The translations under genes and the position numbers were made by a program. From NCBI GenBank assembly GCA_017416465.1, contig JAFQCK010000159.1, positions 1 through 64,000 on the forward strand: a DNA stretch of 64,000 bases. The letters run 5' to 3'. Of this stretch, positions 46,568-55,119 are shown piece by piece (the stretch's first letter is position 1; each line of letters begins with the position of its first letter). The stretch comes from Lachnospiraceae bacterium. GTDB taxonomy: Bacteria > Bacillota > Clostridia > Lachnospirales > Lachnospiraceae. Under the pieces are notes generated by a model. That model worked only from the letters and a program-made list of their open reading frames with translations. It ran no database searches and was not told where the DNA came from.

Positions 46568-47122
46568 TCAATTTTCCTCATTTTCTATGTCATTCGGTTG
46601 TTTCCAAAATGTTTCTCTGCAATAGTTCATTACATTCATTGAAAAATACACTAAATTTTCTTTTGGACCATATGTATTATCCCCTACATGTAAATAATTT
46701 GTATACAGAAAATGATAAACAACCTTATTTCCATTCATTAAAAACAATTCTTCCCAGCCACAAGGAACAGGTTCAGATTCATCATATTCGATAACTTCTA
46801 AATCCAATTCTTTAATTCTCTTTACAAGTTCATCAATAATTTCTCTATCAGTAGTATTATATACATTCTCATCATAACCATATATTCTCGCTTCTGTGAT
46901 TTCCTGCTTATCCACTATACTTATATCACTTAATTCTTCTGACCAGTCCAATGCTTTCCATGATGTATCAATCTCATTTTCTTCTATATTTTTCACAACA
47001 CTTCCTTCATTGCCCACATCATTTGTTCTCTTCATCTCACTACTCGCTTTTTCTCCACAACCCACACTAAGAATCATACTGCACACAATAATAATCAATG
47101 TCCTTATCTTCTTTTTAATCAT
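46568..47122 (-). CDS. Lipoprotein, paralogue of 48671-49165
   Basis: 184 residues from the ATG with AAAAAGGAGTTGG upstream. Signal peptide with lipobox SVGC. The mature domain (DWSEELSDISIVDKQEITEARIYGYDENVYNTTDREIIDELVKRIKELDLEVIE... FLMNGNKVVYHFLYTNYLHVGDNTYGPKENLVYFSMNVMNYC) is shared with the protein at 48671-49165. Family unknown; surface-exposed. Confidence 0.85.
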   Translation of the reverse strand: MIKKKIRTLIIIVCSMILSVGCGEKASSEMKRTNDVGNEGSVVKNIEENEIDTSWKALDWSEELSDISIVDKQEITEARIYGYDENVYNTTDREIIDELVKRIKELDLEVIEYDESEPVPCGWEELFLMNGNKVVYHFLYTNYLHVGDNTYGPKENLVYFSMNVMNYCRETFWKQPNDIENEEN

Positions 47123-47208
47123 ACAAACCAACTCCTTTTTATATTTTATAAAATACTTTGTTATTCTTGTATAAATATGTGTTTTCAAATCTAAAAAGTG
47201 TTGCATAA

Positions 47209-47262
47209 AAAACTCCAATTATAAGACCTACTACTTATCTTCTTATCTTAAATTGGAGTTTT
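47209..47262 (-). terminator. Terminator after the lipoprotein at 47291
   Basis: AAAACTCCAATT pairs with AATTGGAGTTTT across a 30-nt loop; TTTTTTATG follows on the minus strand. Confidence 0.75.
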
Positions 47263-47290
47263 CTAAATTAATTATATACTTTATATGTGC

Positions 47291-47740
47291 TTACTCTACA
47301 TAACTCATATACACCACATATTTTTCACTATCTGTTTCCTCATAAATAACGAAACTTTCTATATTTATAGGCACTGAAGGATCATTAACTTTTCTTTTAA
47401 CCGTACCAAGTCTGTCATACACTATCATATTTTCATTATACTCCATATCTGTCATATTTTTTATTACATAACGATAATCATAACTATCCTCAACCAAGAA
47501 AAAACCTGCATCTTTAATTTCCGTAATAAATTTTTCCATCCGTTCCTTTTCAACACCTAACTCGACATAATATGCACCATCATATTCATCATCCTTCAAC
47601 GTATTCTCTACTGAAATCACTTCATAATCATCCTCATTTATTCCAAAGAAAGTTTCTATCATTTCCTTTCTGCTTTCTTTCCCACAAGCTGATAATCCCA
47701 TAATAATAAGTACCATTAATACTGTAAATACTTTTCTCAT
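47291..47740 (-). CDS. Small lipoprotein
   Basis: 149 residues from the ATG preceded by GAGGTGATATTA. Lipobox LSAC (Cys about 19). The mature part is short and acidic with no recognised domain. Its terminator follows directly. One of a group of five lipoproteins in this island. Confidence 0.8.
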   Translation of the reverse strand: MRKVFTVLMVLIIMGLSACGKESRKEMIETFFGINEDDYEVISVENTLKDDEYDGAYYVELGVEKERMEKFITEIKDAGFFLVEDSYDYRYVIKNMTDMEYNENMIVYDRLGTVKRKVNDPSVPINIESFVIYEETDSEKYVVYMSYVE

Positions 47741-47824
47741 TAATATCACCTCAGCAAATACAATTTTTATTTAATACAAAAATATTTCCTTATTCAAAAA
47801 ATCATGTCCAACATCTTATTTAAC

Positions 47825-48593
47825 CTATTTCCCAAATGGATAAGTAAAACTTTTTCCTACAACTTCACATCTCCATTCCAAATCATTTTCATCTCTTATT
47901 CCTGCCACAACATATCCCTGTCGTTCCATACCATTATCTTCGGTTCTATCACATGTTATTTCAAAAAGCAAAATATTCTCCGTTGCCACTTTATCTTTAT
48001 ATAGTTTATAATCCTCCGATGTATCATCTGCCAAATCTATTGCTATAACTTTATAGCTTGTTTCTTCTCTTAAATACTTCAATGCTAACTCTTGTACATA
48101 ATCTATTTCTTCCGGTGTATGTAACTCACTAAAATTAGTTTCTATTTCTTCTGTGGTTTCAAGTGTGCTTTCCATTAATTTCACATCTTCCTCTACATCA
48201 TAAATTGTAGTTCTTTTTTCTACATCCGTGCTATAACATACATCACCATTATCTGAAAGATATTCTGCTAATACATAGGTTTCTTCAAGATATTTATTCA
48301 CAAATTCACCATACTCTTTTAATAGTAATATATCCGATTCATCTATTTGTTTTAAATCATACTCAAAATTTTTTTCTTCACAAATAACCTCTTCACCTGT
48401 ATTTGTTAAGCTAAAAATTTTAAATGTATATTCACCTGTATTTTGAATTTTATATGGATTCCATTCGATTAAATAATCTTTTATTCCATCATTATATATT
48501 CTTATACTTTTATTGTCTGCATGAGCACTTGTTATATAGGATGACCAAATTAATTCTTCTCTGGAATATATACTAATAGTATTCTCTTTTTCT
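47825..48593 (-). pseudogene. Frameshifted secreted-protein-like gene
   Basis: The frame is open back to 48593 (KENTISIYSREELIWSSYITSAHADNKSIRIYNDGIKDYLIEWNPYKIQNTGEYTFKIF... to FVNKYLEETYVLAEYLSDNGDVCYST... FTYPFGK). This is far beyond the only start-like codon inside it (a GTG at 48301 without SD). A good SD and ATG lie just upstream (AAGAAGGGTGAAAAAGATG) but in another frame that ends after nine codons. A single-base indel in the A-rich start region would join them. No family recognised. A similar fragment lies at 49150-49302. Confidence 0.55.
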
Positions 48594-48670
48594 TTTATTC
48601 ATCTTTTTCACCCTTCTTTAATATTATATAATATAAAGCATCCTCCAACAGATTGTAATATGAGCCATGA

Positions 48671-49165
48671 CTATTTCCAAAACGTCTTTCCACAATACCC
48701 CATCACATTAATATAAAAATCAATTGCCTTATCTTTAGGTCCATATTGATTCGAACCTACATATAAATAATCTGTATACAGAAAATGATATACCACTTTA
48801 TTATTATCTAATAAAAATAATTCACTATATCCATCTACAGCTTCTTTTTCTTCATTTACTACTTGAACATCTAATTCATCAATTCTATTTATAATCTCCT
48901 CTATAATCTCATTATCTGTGGTATTATATACATTTTCATCATAACCATATATTCTTGCTTCTGTAATTTGTTGTTCTTTTATTATACTTATATCACTTAA
49001 CTGTTCCGTCCAATCCAAATCCTTTCTAGACAAACTCACTGTAATTTTTTCTTCATCATTTTCCACTATACTTCCCTCCTCACTATTATTCTTACTCCCA
49101 CAGCCTACACATAACACAATGCTGCATCCTAAACTTATTAATAAATATTTTAATTTTTTATCCAT
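48671..49165 (-). CDS. Lipoprotein, paralogue of 46568-47122
   Basis: 164 residues from the ATG after AAGGAG. Signal peptide with lipobox CVGC. Mature domain as in the paralogue (LDWTEQLSDISIIKEQQITEARIYGYDENVYNTTDNEIIEEIINRIDELDVQV). Function unknown; membrane-anchored outside the cell. Confidence 0.85.
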   Translation of the reverse strand: MDKKLKYLLISLGCSIVLCVGCGSKNNSEEGSIVENDEEKITVSLSRKDLDWTEQLSDISIIKEQQITEARIYGYDENVYNTTDNEIIEEIINRIDELDVQVVNEEKEAVDGYSELFLLDNNKVVYHFLYTDYLYVGSNQYGPKDKAIDFYINVMGYCGKTFWK

Positions 49166-49302
49166 ATTAACTCCTTCCAAACTTCTCTTAACTCAACTAT
49201 ATCTCTATCATTCATATTATAATAAAATGTATTACTTGTCATTAGAATTTCTTTTCCTATTAATTTCGACCAAATTAACTCATCAGATTTACCTGAATAT
49301 AT
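49150..49302 (-). pseudogene. Remnant of the ELIW family fragment
   Basis: An open frame without start (IYSGKSDELIWSKLIGKEILMTSNTFYYNMNDRDIVELREVW...) that echoes the beginning of the frameshifted gene at 47825-48593 (ISIYSREELIWSSYIT). It runs into the start of the lipoprotein gene. The family has been duplicated and lost at least once here. A GTAAGTGCCTA/TAGGCACTTAC hairpin without T-run lies at 49323-49349. Confidence 0.45.
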
Positions 49303-49415
49303 TTAAACAGTTTTCTTCTTCCGTAAGTGCCTAAAAATTAGGCACTTACACATAAAATAAAACTACAACATATAATTAGTATTATATTCGTATATGTTTT
49401 TTTTACCTATCATTC

Positions 49416-50617
49416 CTATTTCACAACATATCCTGGACTACATAAAGTATATTCCCACGAAAATATTACATTATTATATAAATATCCAACCGTTCCATCT
49501 AAATAATAAATTACTTGTTGAACAGTGCCACTTCCAGGATTCCACATTTCCATATATTGCGTACTACCATAATAATAATACCCATATATAACCGTTGCAT
49601 GTCCTCACCTTTTTTCTTCATCATCTTCGTAGTAATAATTGCCTGAACTCATATAAATAGGATAACCTTTTTTAATTTGTTCTTTTACTTCATAATAACT
49701 TAATTTTCTTTCAAGATAAGAATATGCTACATCATATAAAGCAAGTGCCATCTGTGCTTCTGAAGCACTTCTCCCCTTCTTACATAACATTTTACCCACT
49801 ATCCAGCCAGTCCAAATCCCCTCAATATTTTCACCATATGTATATGCTACATCAGTTGCACTTAAATCCTCATACCCAGTTTTTAAATATTTAACAATTG
49901 TAGCTACAGAAGCTGCCCAACATATCGGGTCATCAAACTGTTGAGTAAATCAATCGCTAATACAACATTCATAGCCATCCGACTCAATTTCTTCAACCAA
50001 TCCACCTGAACAAATCTCTACTCCACTTTCAATATTTCCTATGCTAACTATATTATCTAAAACCACATTAAAGCTATAATTATCTTCTATATATTTTTTC
50101 CACTCCTCATAACTTTTTACTGTAATTTCCTGACTTTCATCTTCGTATATAAAGTGTATATTATTATCTTTATCAATTATATAAGTATTTTTATCCTCTT
50201 TTATAATCAACATATCTGAATTATAATTAACTTCATTTAACACTTCTACATATTCTTCTGTGATATTACAATACAATTTATTCTCATAATTAAATACTGC
50301 AATAAGTTTAAATATACTTCCATTATAATAGACTGGATAATACCAGATTTTTCCGTTGTTAGTTAAATCATTGTCAAAGATATAAAAAGCTTCTCCTGCT
50401 GTTAAATCTTCAATAGTTATATCATCTTCATAATTTCCATACATTAAATACGCTTGCAAGTTATCTTCATAATTAGAATTAAAATATTCATTTATCTGAA
50501 TCGGAACATTATTTTCAGTTAAACTCATTTCAGATGCCACAATACTTATACTAAAATTGCAAAATATATAAACGAACATTAATAAACAAGAAATTATTTT
50601 TTTATTTTTTTCTTCAT
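49416..50617 (-). pseudogene. Papain-like secreted cysteine peptidase gene with two in-frame TGA codons
   Basis: One frame runs from a signal-peptide-like start to 49416. A prodomain is at 49950-50579, then a TGA, then the peptidase: FTQQFDDPICWAASVATIVKYLKTGYEDL (catalytic Cys) to YEDDEEKR. A second TGA follows, then directly in the same frame GHATVIYGYYYYGSTQYMEMWNPGSG (catalytic His and Asn). Both TGA codons are in the frame of an otherwise continuous family sequence. The natural ATG at 50617 (AGGAG upstream, MKKKIKK) is out of frame by one base in a run of A. Three lesions make it a pseudogene; a C39/papain-type relative is intact at 57690-58253. Confidence 0.8.
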
Positions 50618-50717
50618 ACCATTTTCTCCTATTCTCTAATCAATATATTTTTATAAATACTTATACATTTTTTTCCAATCATCCTTTCTATATACTACTA
50701 TATATTTTCTTATCATC

Positions 50718-51968
50718 TTACACCATCTCCTCTTTCCTAAAATACATCAACTTATCCCCTTTAATATCCTTAATATACTCGCTTTCAAAGCTATACTCAT
50801 ACCTTGCGTTTTTCAAAGCTTCTTCTAAGATATTTCTCTCAAACACCTCCTTAATTGCATTTGTCTCACTCATATCGTCTACATATAACCTTACCAAGAA
50901 ATCATTTATCCCTCGTTGAATAACTTGAAATTGCTTAATAACATCATCAAGCACACAATTCACATTTTCAATTGCTCTTGGAAATATATAAGCATTTAAT
51001 CTTGTTCCATCTTCACACTCAGCATAGTTGTGACTTCTTCCAACTGTCAATTTAATTATTGGTGAATGATTTCCACACTTACATTCAATCTTGTTTGTAA
51101 CCTTACCTCTGTCCCCAATGTTATACCTTATAAATGGAGTTCTTTTATTTATTAAAGATGTTATTATTAAATCTTTTTCACTTTCATCATCATTATTACA
51201 ATCTCCAATTTTATGAACAATTCCATCTTCACCCATTACTTCAACATAAACATTTTCAGACATAATATGCATATTTCCATAAGGACACTCATATGCAATA
51301 GAATTAAATTCATAACTTCCATATTGATTAGCTATCTTACAATCAAAGAAATCCTTTACCTTTCTTCGTAATTCATCAGTTAACATTTCTCCTGTAAATT
51401 CAATATATTCAACTGTATCAATAGGGCTTAACTCATACTTTAATGCTGTATTAATTAACATTTTCGCTGTACTTGGCTGTAATAATAACCATTTAGGCTT
51501 ATAATCTGTCATTTTCATATATATTTCTTTAAGCCTTTCATCATTCAATGATGTTTTTGAGAATCCTAATGTGTTCCTATCTTCCGTTTCCATCATTTCT
51601 TTACTTCCAAGAAATCTTATCGTATAAAAATAACACATCCTGTCCCATGTATTAATTCCATAATATTTTCTTCTTAGATTCCATAATGGTGTCATCGACA
51701 TCAAAAAATCTTTCTTATTCCAATCAATTGTTAATATTTTTCCTGTTGAACCTGAAGTAGATACTTTTATTGCATCCTTATTACCTTTCATCATATATTC
51801 TATTGGAGATATTGGAAAACCTGACTCTACAATATCATCTTTTGAAACTATTGGCAGTTTTTCAAATTCTACATTTTCACTTTCTTTACTCTCTGTATAT
51901 TCAATATTTTCTCTATAAAAGAGAGACTTCTCATATGCATATTGTGCTATTCTTTCGTGTTTATTCAA
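50718..51968 (-). CDS. PaaK-like adenylate-forming ligase
   Basis: 416 residues of the phenylacetate-CoA ligase/CapK type. AMP-binding P-loop STSGSTGKILTIDW (about 70-83), YIEFTGEMLTDELRRKVKDFFDCKIANQYGSYEFNSIAYEC (A5 region) and TPFIRYNIGDRGKV (A7/A8). It activates a carboxylic acid as acyl-AMP, probably for the carrier protein two genes upstream (inference). TTG start with GGAGG and seven bases of spacing. Third gene of an ACP-ligase-ligase operon, 12 bp after the previous gene. Confidence 0.9.
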   Translation of the reverse strand: MNKHERIAQYAYEKSLFYRENIEYTESKESENVEFEKLPIVSKDDIVESGFPISPIEYMMKGNKDAIKVSTSGSTGKILTIDWNKKDFLMSMTPLWNLRRKYYGINTWDRMCYFYTIRFLGSKEMMETEDRNTLGFSKTSLNDERLKEIYMKMTDYKPKWLLLQPSTAKMLINTALKYELSPIDTVEYIEFTGEMLTDELRRKVKDFFDCKIANQYGSYEFNSIAYECPYGNMHIMSENVYVEVMGEDGIVHKIGDCNNDDESEKDLIITSLINKRTPFIRYNIGDRGKVTNKIECKCGNHSPIIKLTVGRSHNYAECEDGTRLNAYIFPRAIENVNCVLDDVIKQFQVIQRGINDFLVRLYVDDMSETNAIKEVFERNILEEALKNARYEYSFESEYIKDIKGDKLMYFRKEEMV

Positions 51969-51980
51969 TTCTTAACCTCC

Positions 51981-53366
51981 TCAACTTATTCTAAAATACC
52001 TTTTACTTAACCCTGTTCTTTCTGATATAAACCTTATTAATTCCTCTCGTTCATATGTAGCAAGTGTATTTATTGCCTTGAACATAATTTTTATTCTTGT
52101 AAAGCATACACTATCCATACACTTTTCCGTCTCACAATAAAAATCATTCCCATTAAATTCTTTTCTTAAATCTTTTTCCAATTCATCTAATTCTACCCTT
52201 ATACCATTTATTTTTACCATTCTGTCTTTTCGACCACATACATAAAAATATCCATCATCATCAATATATCCGATATCTTTTGTATGCAATATATTTCCCC
52301 ATTCATATCCTTTTTCTAAATCCTGCTTACCATATGCATATCCCATAGCAACATTATCACCACAATAAACTATTTCTCCTGTTTTATTACTCTCCGTAAT
52401 ATGTATTCCATCACTATTTTCAATCCACATCTTACCATTTGGAATTGCTTTACCTATGCTTCCAAGTTTCTTATCCATAACTTCTAACGGTCTGTAACTT
52501 ATTCTTGCTGTCGCCTCAGTCTGACCATACATAACATAGAATTTTTTATTATTCTTTATAGAATAATCTATAAAATATTTTTCCTCTTCCAAACCAAGCT
52601 TGCCACCTGCTACCGTCAATATTTGTAAAGTACTAACATTATTTTTAGCAAATCCCATCTTTTTTAATATTTCATAAGTATACGGAACTCCTGCAAATGA
52701 TGTTCCTTCATATTTATTAAAAAAATCCCAAAAAACCTTTTCATAAGGTGCTTTATCAGTAAGTAACAATGTTGCTCTTTTATACAGATGTGTATTAATA
52801 ACCGACAATCCATATGTGTAATTCATTGGTAACGAAGTAATTGCTTTATCACGTTCACTTATATTAAGATACTCTGATATATTCTTAGTATTTGATTCTA
52901 TATTTTTATAACTTATTCTCACACATTTACTACTTCCGGTACTTCCTGACGTTGTCAGCAATAATGCAAGTTCTTCATTTACTTTGCATAATTCTTTACC
53001 GGTAGTTACTAGTGAATAACCAAATCTTTCAAACACCTTTCCTTCCTTATATTTTAAATTTGGCACATTATCTACAAACAATTCATCAGATAGCCATACA
53101 TATTTTATATCATAATCCTCTATATACTTTTCTATAACTTCGCTTTTCGCACTATCCCTTACCAAAAAAGGAATTGATTTATTTTTCATACAGCTAAGAT
53201 AACCTATTATGCTTGCAACATTATTCTTAGCCATAATTAAAACTATCTGTCTTGGTTCAATATGTTCATAAAAGTCTTCGATATAATCTGCTAACTGATT
53301 ATATGTTATTACTTCATCATTATCATTTATAATAGCTATTCCATCTTCGCATTTTCCTTCAACCAT
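51981..53366 (-). CDS. AMP-dependent acyl ligase (acyl-ACP ligase type)
   Basis: 461 residues. TTSGSTGSSKCVRISY (A3, about 147-162), MYGQTEATARISYRP (A5, about 278-292), GEIVYCGDNVAMGYA (A7) and DIGYIDDDGYFYVCGRKDRMVKINGIRVELDELE (A8). The lysine A10 motif is not obvious at the short C-terminus. Resembles stand-alone adenylation enzymes loading carrier proteins (DltA-like). The ATG overlaps the ACP gene end by 31 bp, implying tight coupling to ACP. Confidence 0.9.
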   Translation of the reverse strand: MVEGKCEDGIAIINDNDEVITYNQLADYIEDFYEHIEPRQIVLIMAKNNVASIIGYLSCMKNKSIPFLVRDSAKSEVIEKYIEDYDIKYVWLSDELFVDNVPNLKYKEGKVFERFGYSLVTTGKELCKVNEELALLLTTSGSTGSSKCVRISYKNIESNTKNISEYLNISERDKAITSLPMNYTYGLSVINTHLYKRATLLLTDKAPYEKVFWDFFNKYEGTSFAGVPYTYEILKKMGFAKNNVSTLQILTVAGGKLGLEEEKYFIDYSIKNNKKFYVMYGQTEATARISYRPLEVMDKKLGSIGKAIPNGKMWIENSDGIHITESNKTGEIVYCGDNVAMGYAYGKQDLEKGYEWGNILHTKDIGYIDDDGYFYVCGRKDRMVKINGIRVELDELEKDLRKEFNGNDFYCETEKCMDSVCFTRIKIMFKAINTLATYEREELIRFISERTGLSKRYFRIS

Positions 53367-53596
53367 TCTTTTAACACCTCAAAATCCCATACAATATCAA
53401 CTGTATTTTCATGTTCAAAACTCACTCCGAATTCTTCTTCCACCATAGCAATAAATGAAATAATCATAAGAGAATCAAAATCCAAATCTTCCACAAAATC
53501 CGGTATTTCTTTTTCTTTAGCAATAATTACTTTTCTATCATCTTCTGATACTAACTCTATTAATATATTTCTAATTTTATTTTCTATTGTATCCAT
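53336..53596 (-). CDS. Acyl carrier protein
   Basis: 86 residues with the phosphopantetheine site DLDFDSLMIISFIAMVEEEFGVSF (Ser about 42) and the usual four-helix pattern. It is not the fatty-acid AcpP (no DSLD/VELV pattern or FAS neighbours). It is a dedicated carrier whose neighbours are two adenylating enzymes, typical of small specialised-metabolite pathways. SD AAAAGAGGATAGT. Confidence 0.93.
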   Translation of the reverse strand: MDTIENKIRNILIELVSEDDRKVIIAKEKEIPDFVEDLDFDSLMIISFIAMVEEEFGVSFEHENTVDIVWDFEVLKEWLKENAKME

Positions 53597-53658
53597 ACTA
53601 TCCTCTTTTCTACTACAATTTTATTGCGAAGAACCTCAAAATCTTTTACAATATACAA

Positions 53659-54330
53659 CTACTTTATACTTTCTTTTAACTCTTCAAGCTTTTTAATATG
53701 TGTATCTGTTTCATCCAAACCAAATCGTTCAAATTCGTTATTGCCAATATTTTTATATATACCATAAAAATAATATGTAGGATAATAATTGTCCTTATCT
53801 TTATTATATGCTGCATATATTACATATTCACTATTTAAATCTAGTGGTGGAAATCCTTGATATCCACATGCAACATACATATCTTCCCCCGGTTCCCATT
53901 CTTCTTCATCAATATCCATTACTTTAGAAATTAATTCTTTATAATCTTTTTCTTTCATTATTCCCCCAAGTGTATTAATAGTAAATTCAGCTCCTTCTAC
54001 ATCTCCCTTATAATATTCATCTATTTCAAAGGTATAATTCGATTTCATCTCCCAATCATCTAAATATGAATCAATATCAGTAAGTTTTCCTTTAAAAATG
54101 ACATCTGAATGTTCACTTAACTCTTCAATAGATGGATTATATACATTCATATCCATATTTCCTGAACTAAATTGAATCTTGTCTTCATCAATTTCCGAAA
54201 TATCAATACTAAAATTATCTTTTCCAGAATCTACTTTATTTGTTACATTTTCTTCACTACCAGTTTTATTTCCACACGAAACTAAAGCAATCAGACTAAC
54301 TAAACCTAATATAACTAAACTCTTCTTCAT
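53659..54330 (-). CDS. Lipoprotein, paralogue of 45814-46470
   Basis: 223 residues, lipobox LVSC, SD GAGGAGGACTTGTT. It shares with its paralogue the block FSSGN-DMNVYNPSIEELSE to GDVE--FTINTLGGIMKEK-YKELISKV almost unchanged. It lies between the metalloprotease gene (15 bp upstream) and the ACP gene, in the same direction, so probably in one transcript. Confidence 0.9.
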   Translation of the reverse strand: MKKSLVILGLVSLIALVSCGNKTGSEENVTNKVDSGKDNFSIDISEIDEDKIQFSSGNMDMNVYNPSIEELSEHSDVIFKGKLTDIDSYLDDWEMKSNYTFEIDEYYKGDVEGAEFTINTLGGIMKEKDYKELISKVMDIDEEEWEPGEDMYVACGYQGFPPLDLNSEYVIYAAYNKDKDNYYPTYYFYGIYKNIGNNEFERFGLDETDTHIKKLEELKESIK

Positions 54331-54345
54331 AACAAGTCCTCCTCT

Positions 54346-54969
54346 TTATTTAACATATATTGCTATTGCTGACCAAATATCATTACTTGTCGGAAGCATA
54401 ACACTTCTTCCTTCATCCCACTGACACATTATTGAATTAGTATTACTATTATTCTCATCCAACCCAAATGCATGACCTATCTCATGTGCAAATACAGAAG
54501 TTATGGCTTCACTTTCATATTCACTAATTACTCCATTAGTAGTATTATAAGTAACCACTGCCCTATCCCAAGGTGATGCATTTGGTAAAACTCTACCATA
54601 ATTAAAAAAGAAATTTGTTTTACCATTATATCCACAAGTTTCACCATCAGCTGAAATAATAATTTTTAAAGTTGCTTGTGATTCATTACTAGTTTGAACA
54701 AAACTTATATAATTTGCCATTCCATTAACACTCGTATCCATCCACGAATCTAAAGCTAATTTTGCACATGCCATATAGTAAACATTATTACTACTAAAAC
54801 ACCACTTTCTACTACTTTCTCCGTATTCTCCTATCCCCCCTAATAAATTAAAAGCAAATGACGGTGCATTAGTATTAGTTGAAGCTATTACTTGAGTACT
54901 TCCAATACTAATTAACATTGATAAACTAACACATAACGTTCCAATTTTTTTAAATAATTTTTTCCTCAT
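54346..54969 (-). CDS. Secreted snapalysin-like metalloprotease
   Basis: 207 residues with a signal peptide (LCVSLSMLISIGSTQVIAS). The zinc motif is AHEIGHAFGLDE, i.e. HExxHxxGxxD with Asp as third ligand as in snapalysins (M7), followed by a Met-turn SIMCQW. SD GCAGGAGGATGAAA before the second ATG. It starts a group with the lipoprotein and ACP genes. Probably an extracellular protease, acting on host, competitor or partner proteins. Confidence 0.88.
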   Translation of the reverse strand: MRKKLFKKIGTLCVSLSMLISIGSTQVIASTNTNAPSFAFNLLGGIGEYGESSRKWCFSSNNVYYMACAKLALDSWMDTSVNGMANYISFVQTSNESQATLKIIISADGETCGYNGKTNFFFNYGRVLPNASPWDRAVVTYNTTNGVISEYESEAITSVFAHEIGHAFGLDENNSNTNSIMCQWDEGRSVMLPTSNDIWSAIAIYVK

Positions 54970-55119
54970 TTTCATCCTCCTGCTTTAATTTAACATCATT
55001 CTTCCGGTTACAGTATCACGTATATAATTTTCTATCACTCTCCTTTACAATACTCTTCATTCTTATAGACATCTACATTTTTGCTATTCCTAGAACAACA
55101 ATATCCCTATCTTTTTTCT

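Noticed and set aside
49416..50617. Selenocysteine or TGA-recoded protein
   Set aside because: No SECIS-like hairpin directly behind the TGA codons, and TGA serves as a normal stop in other genes here (for instance potB and the first XRE regulator).
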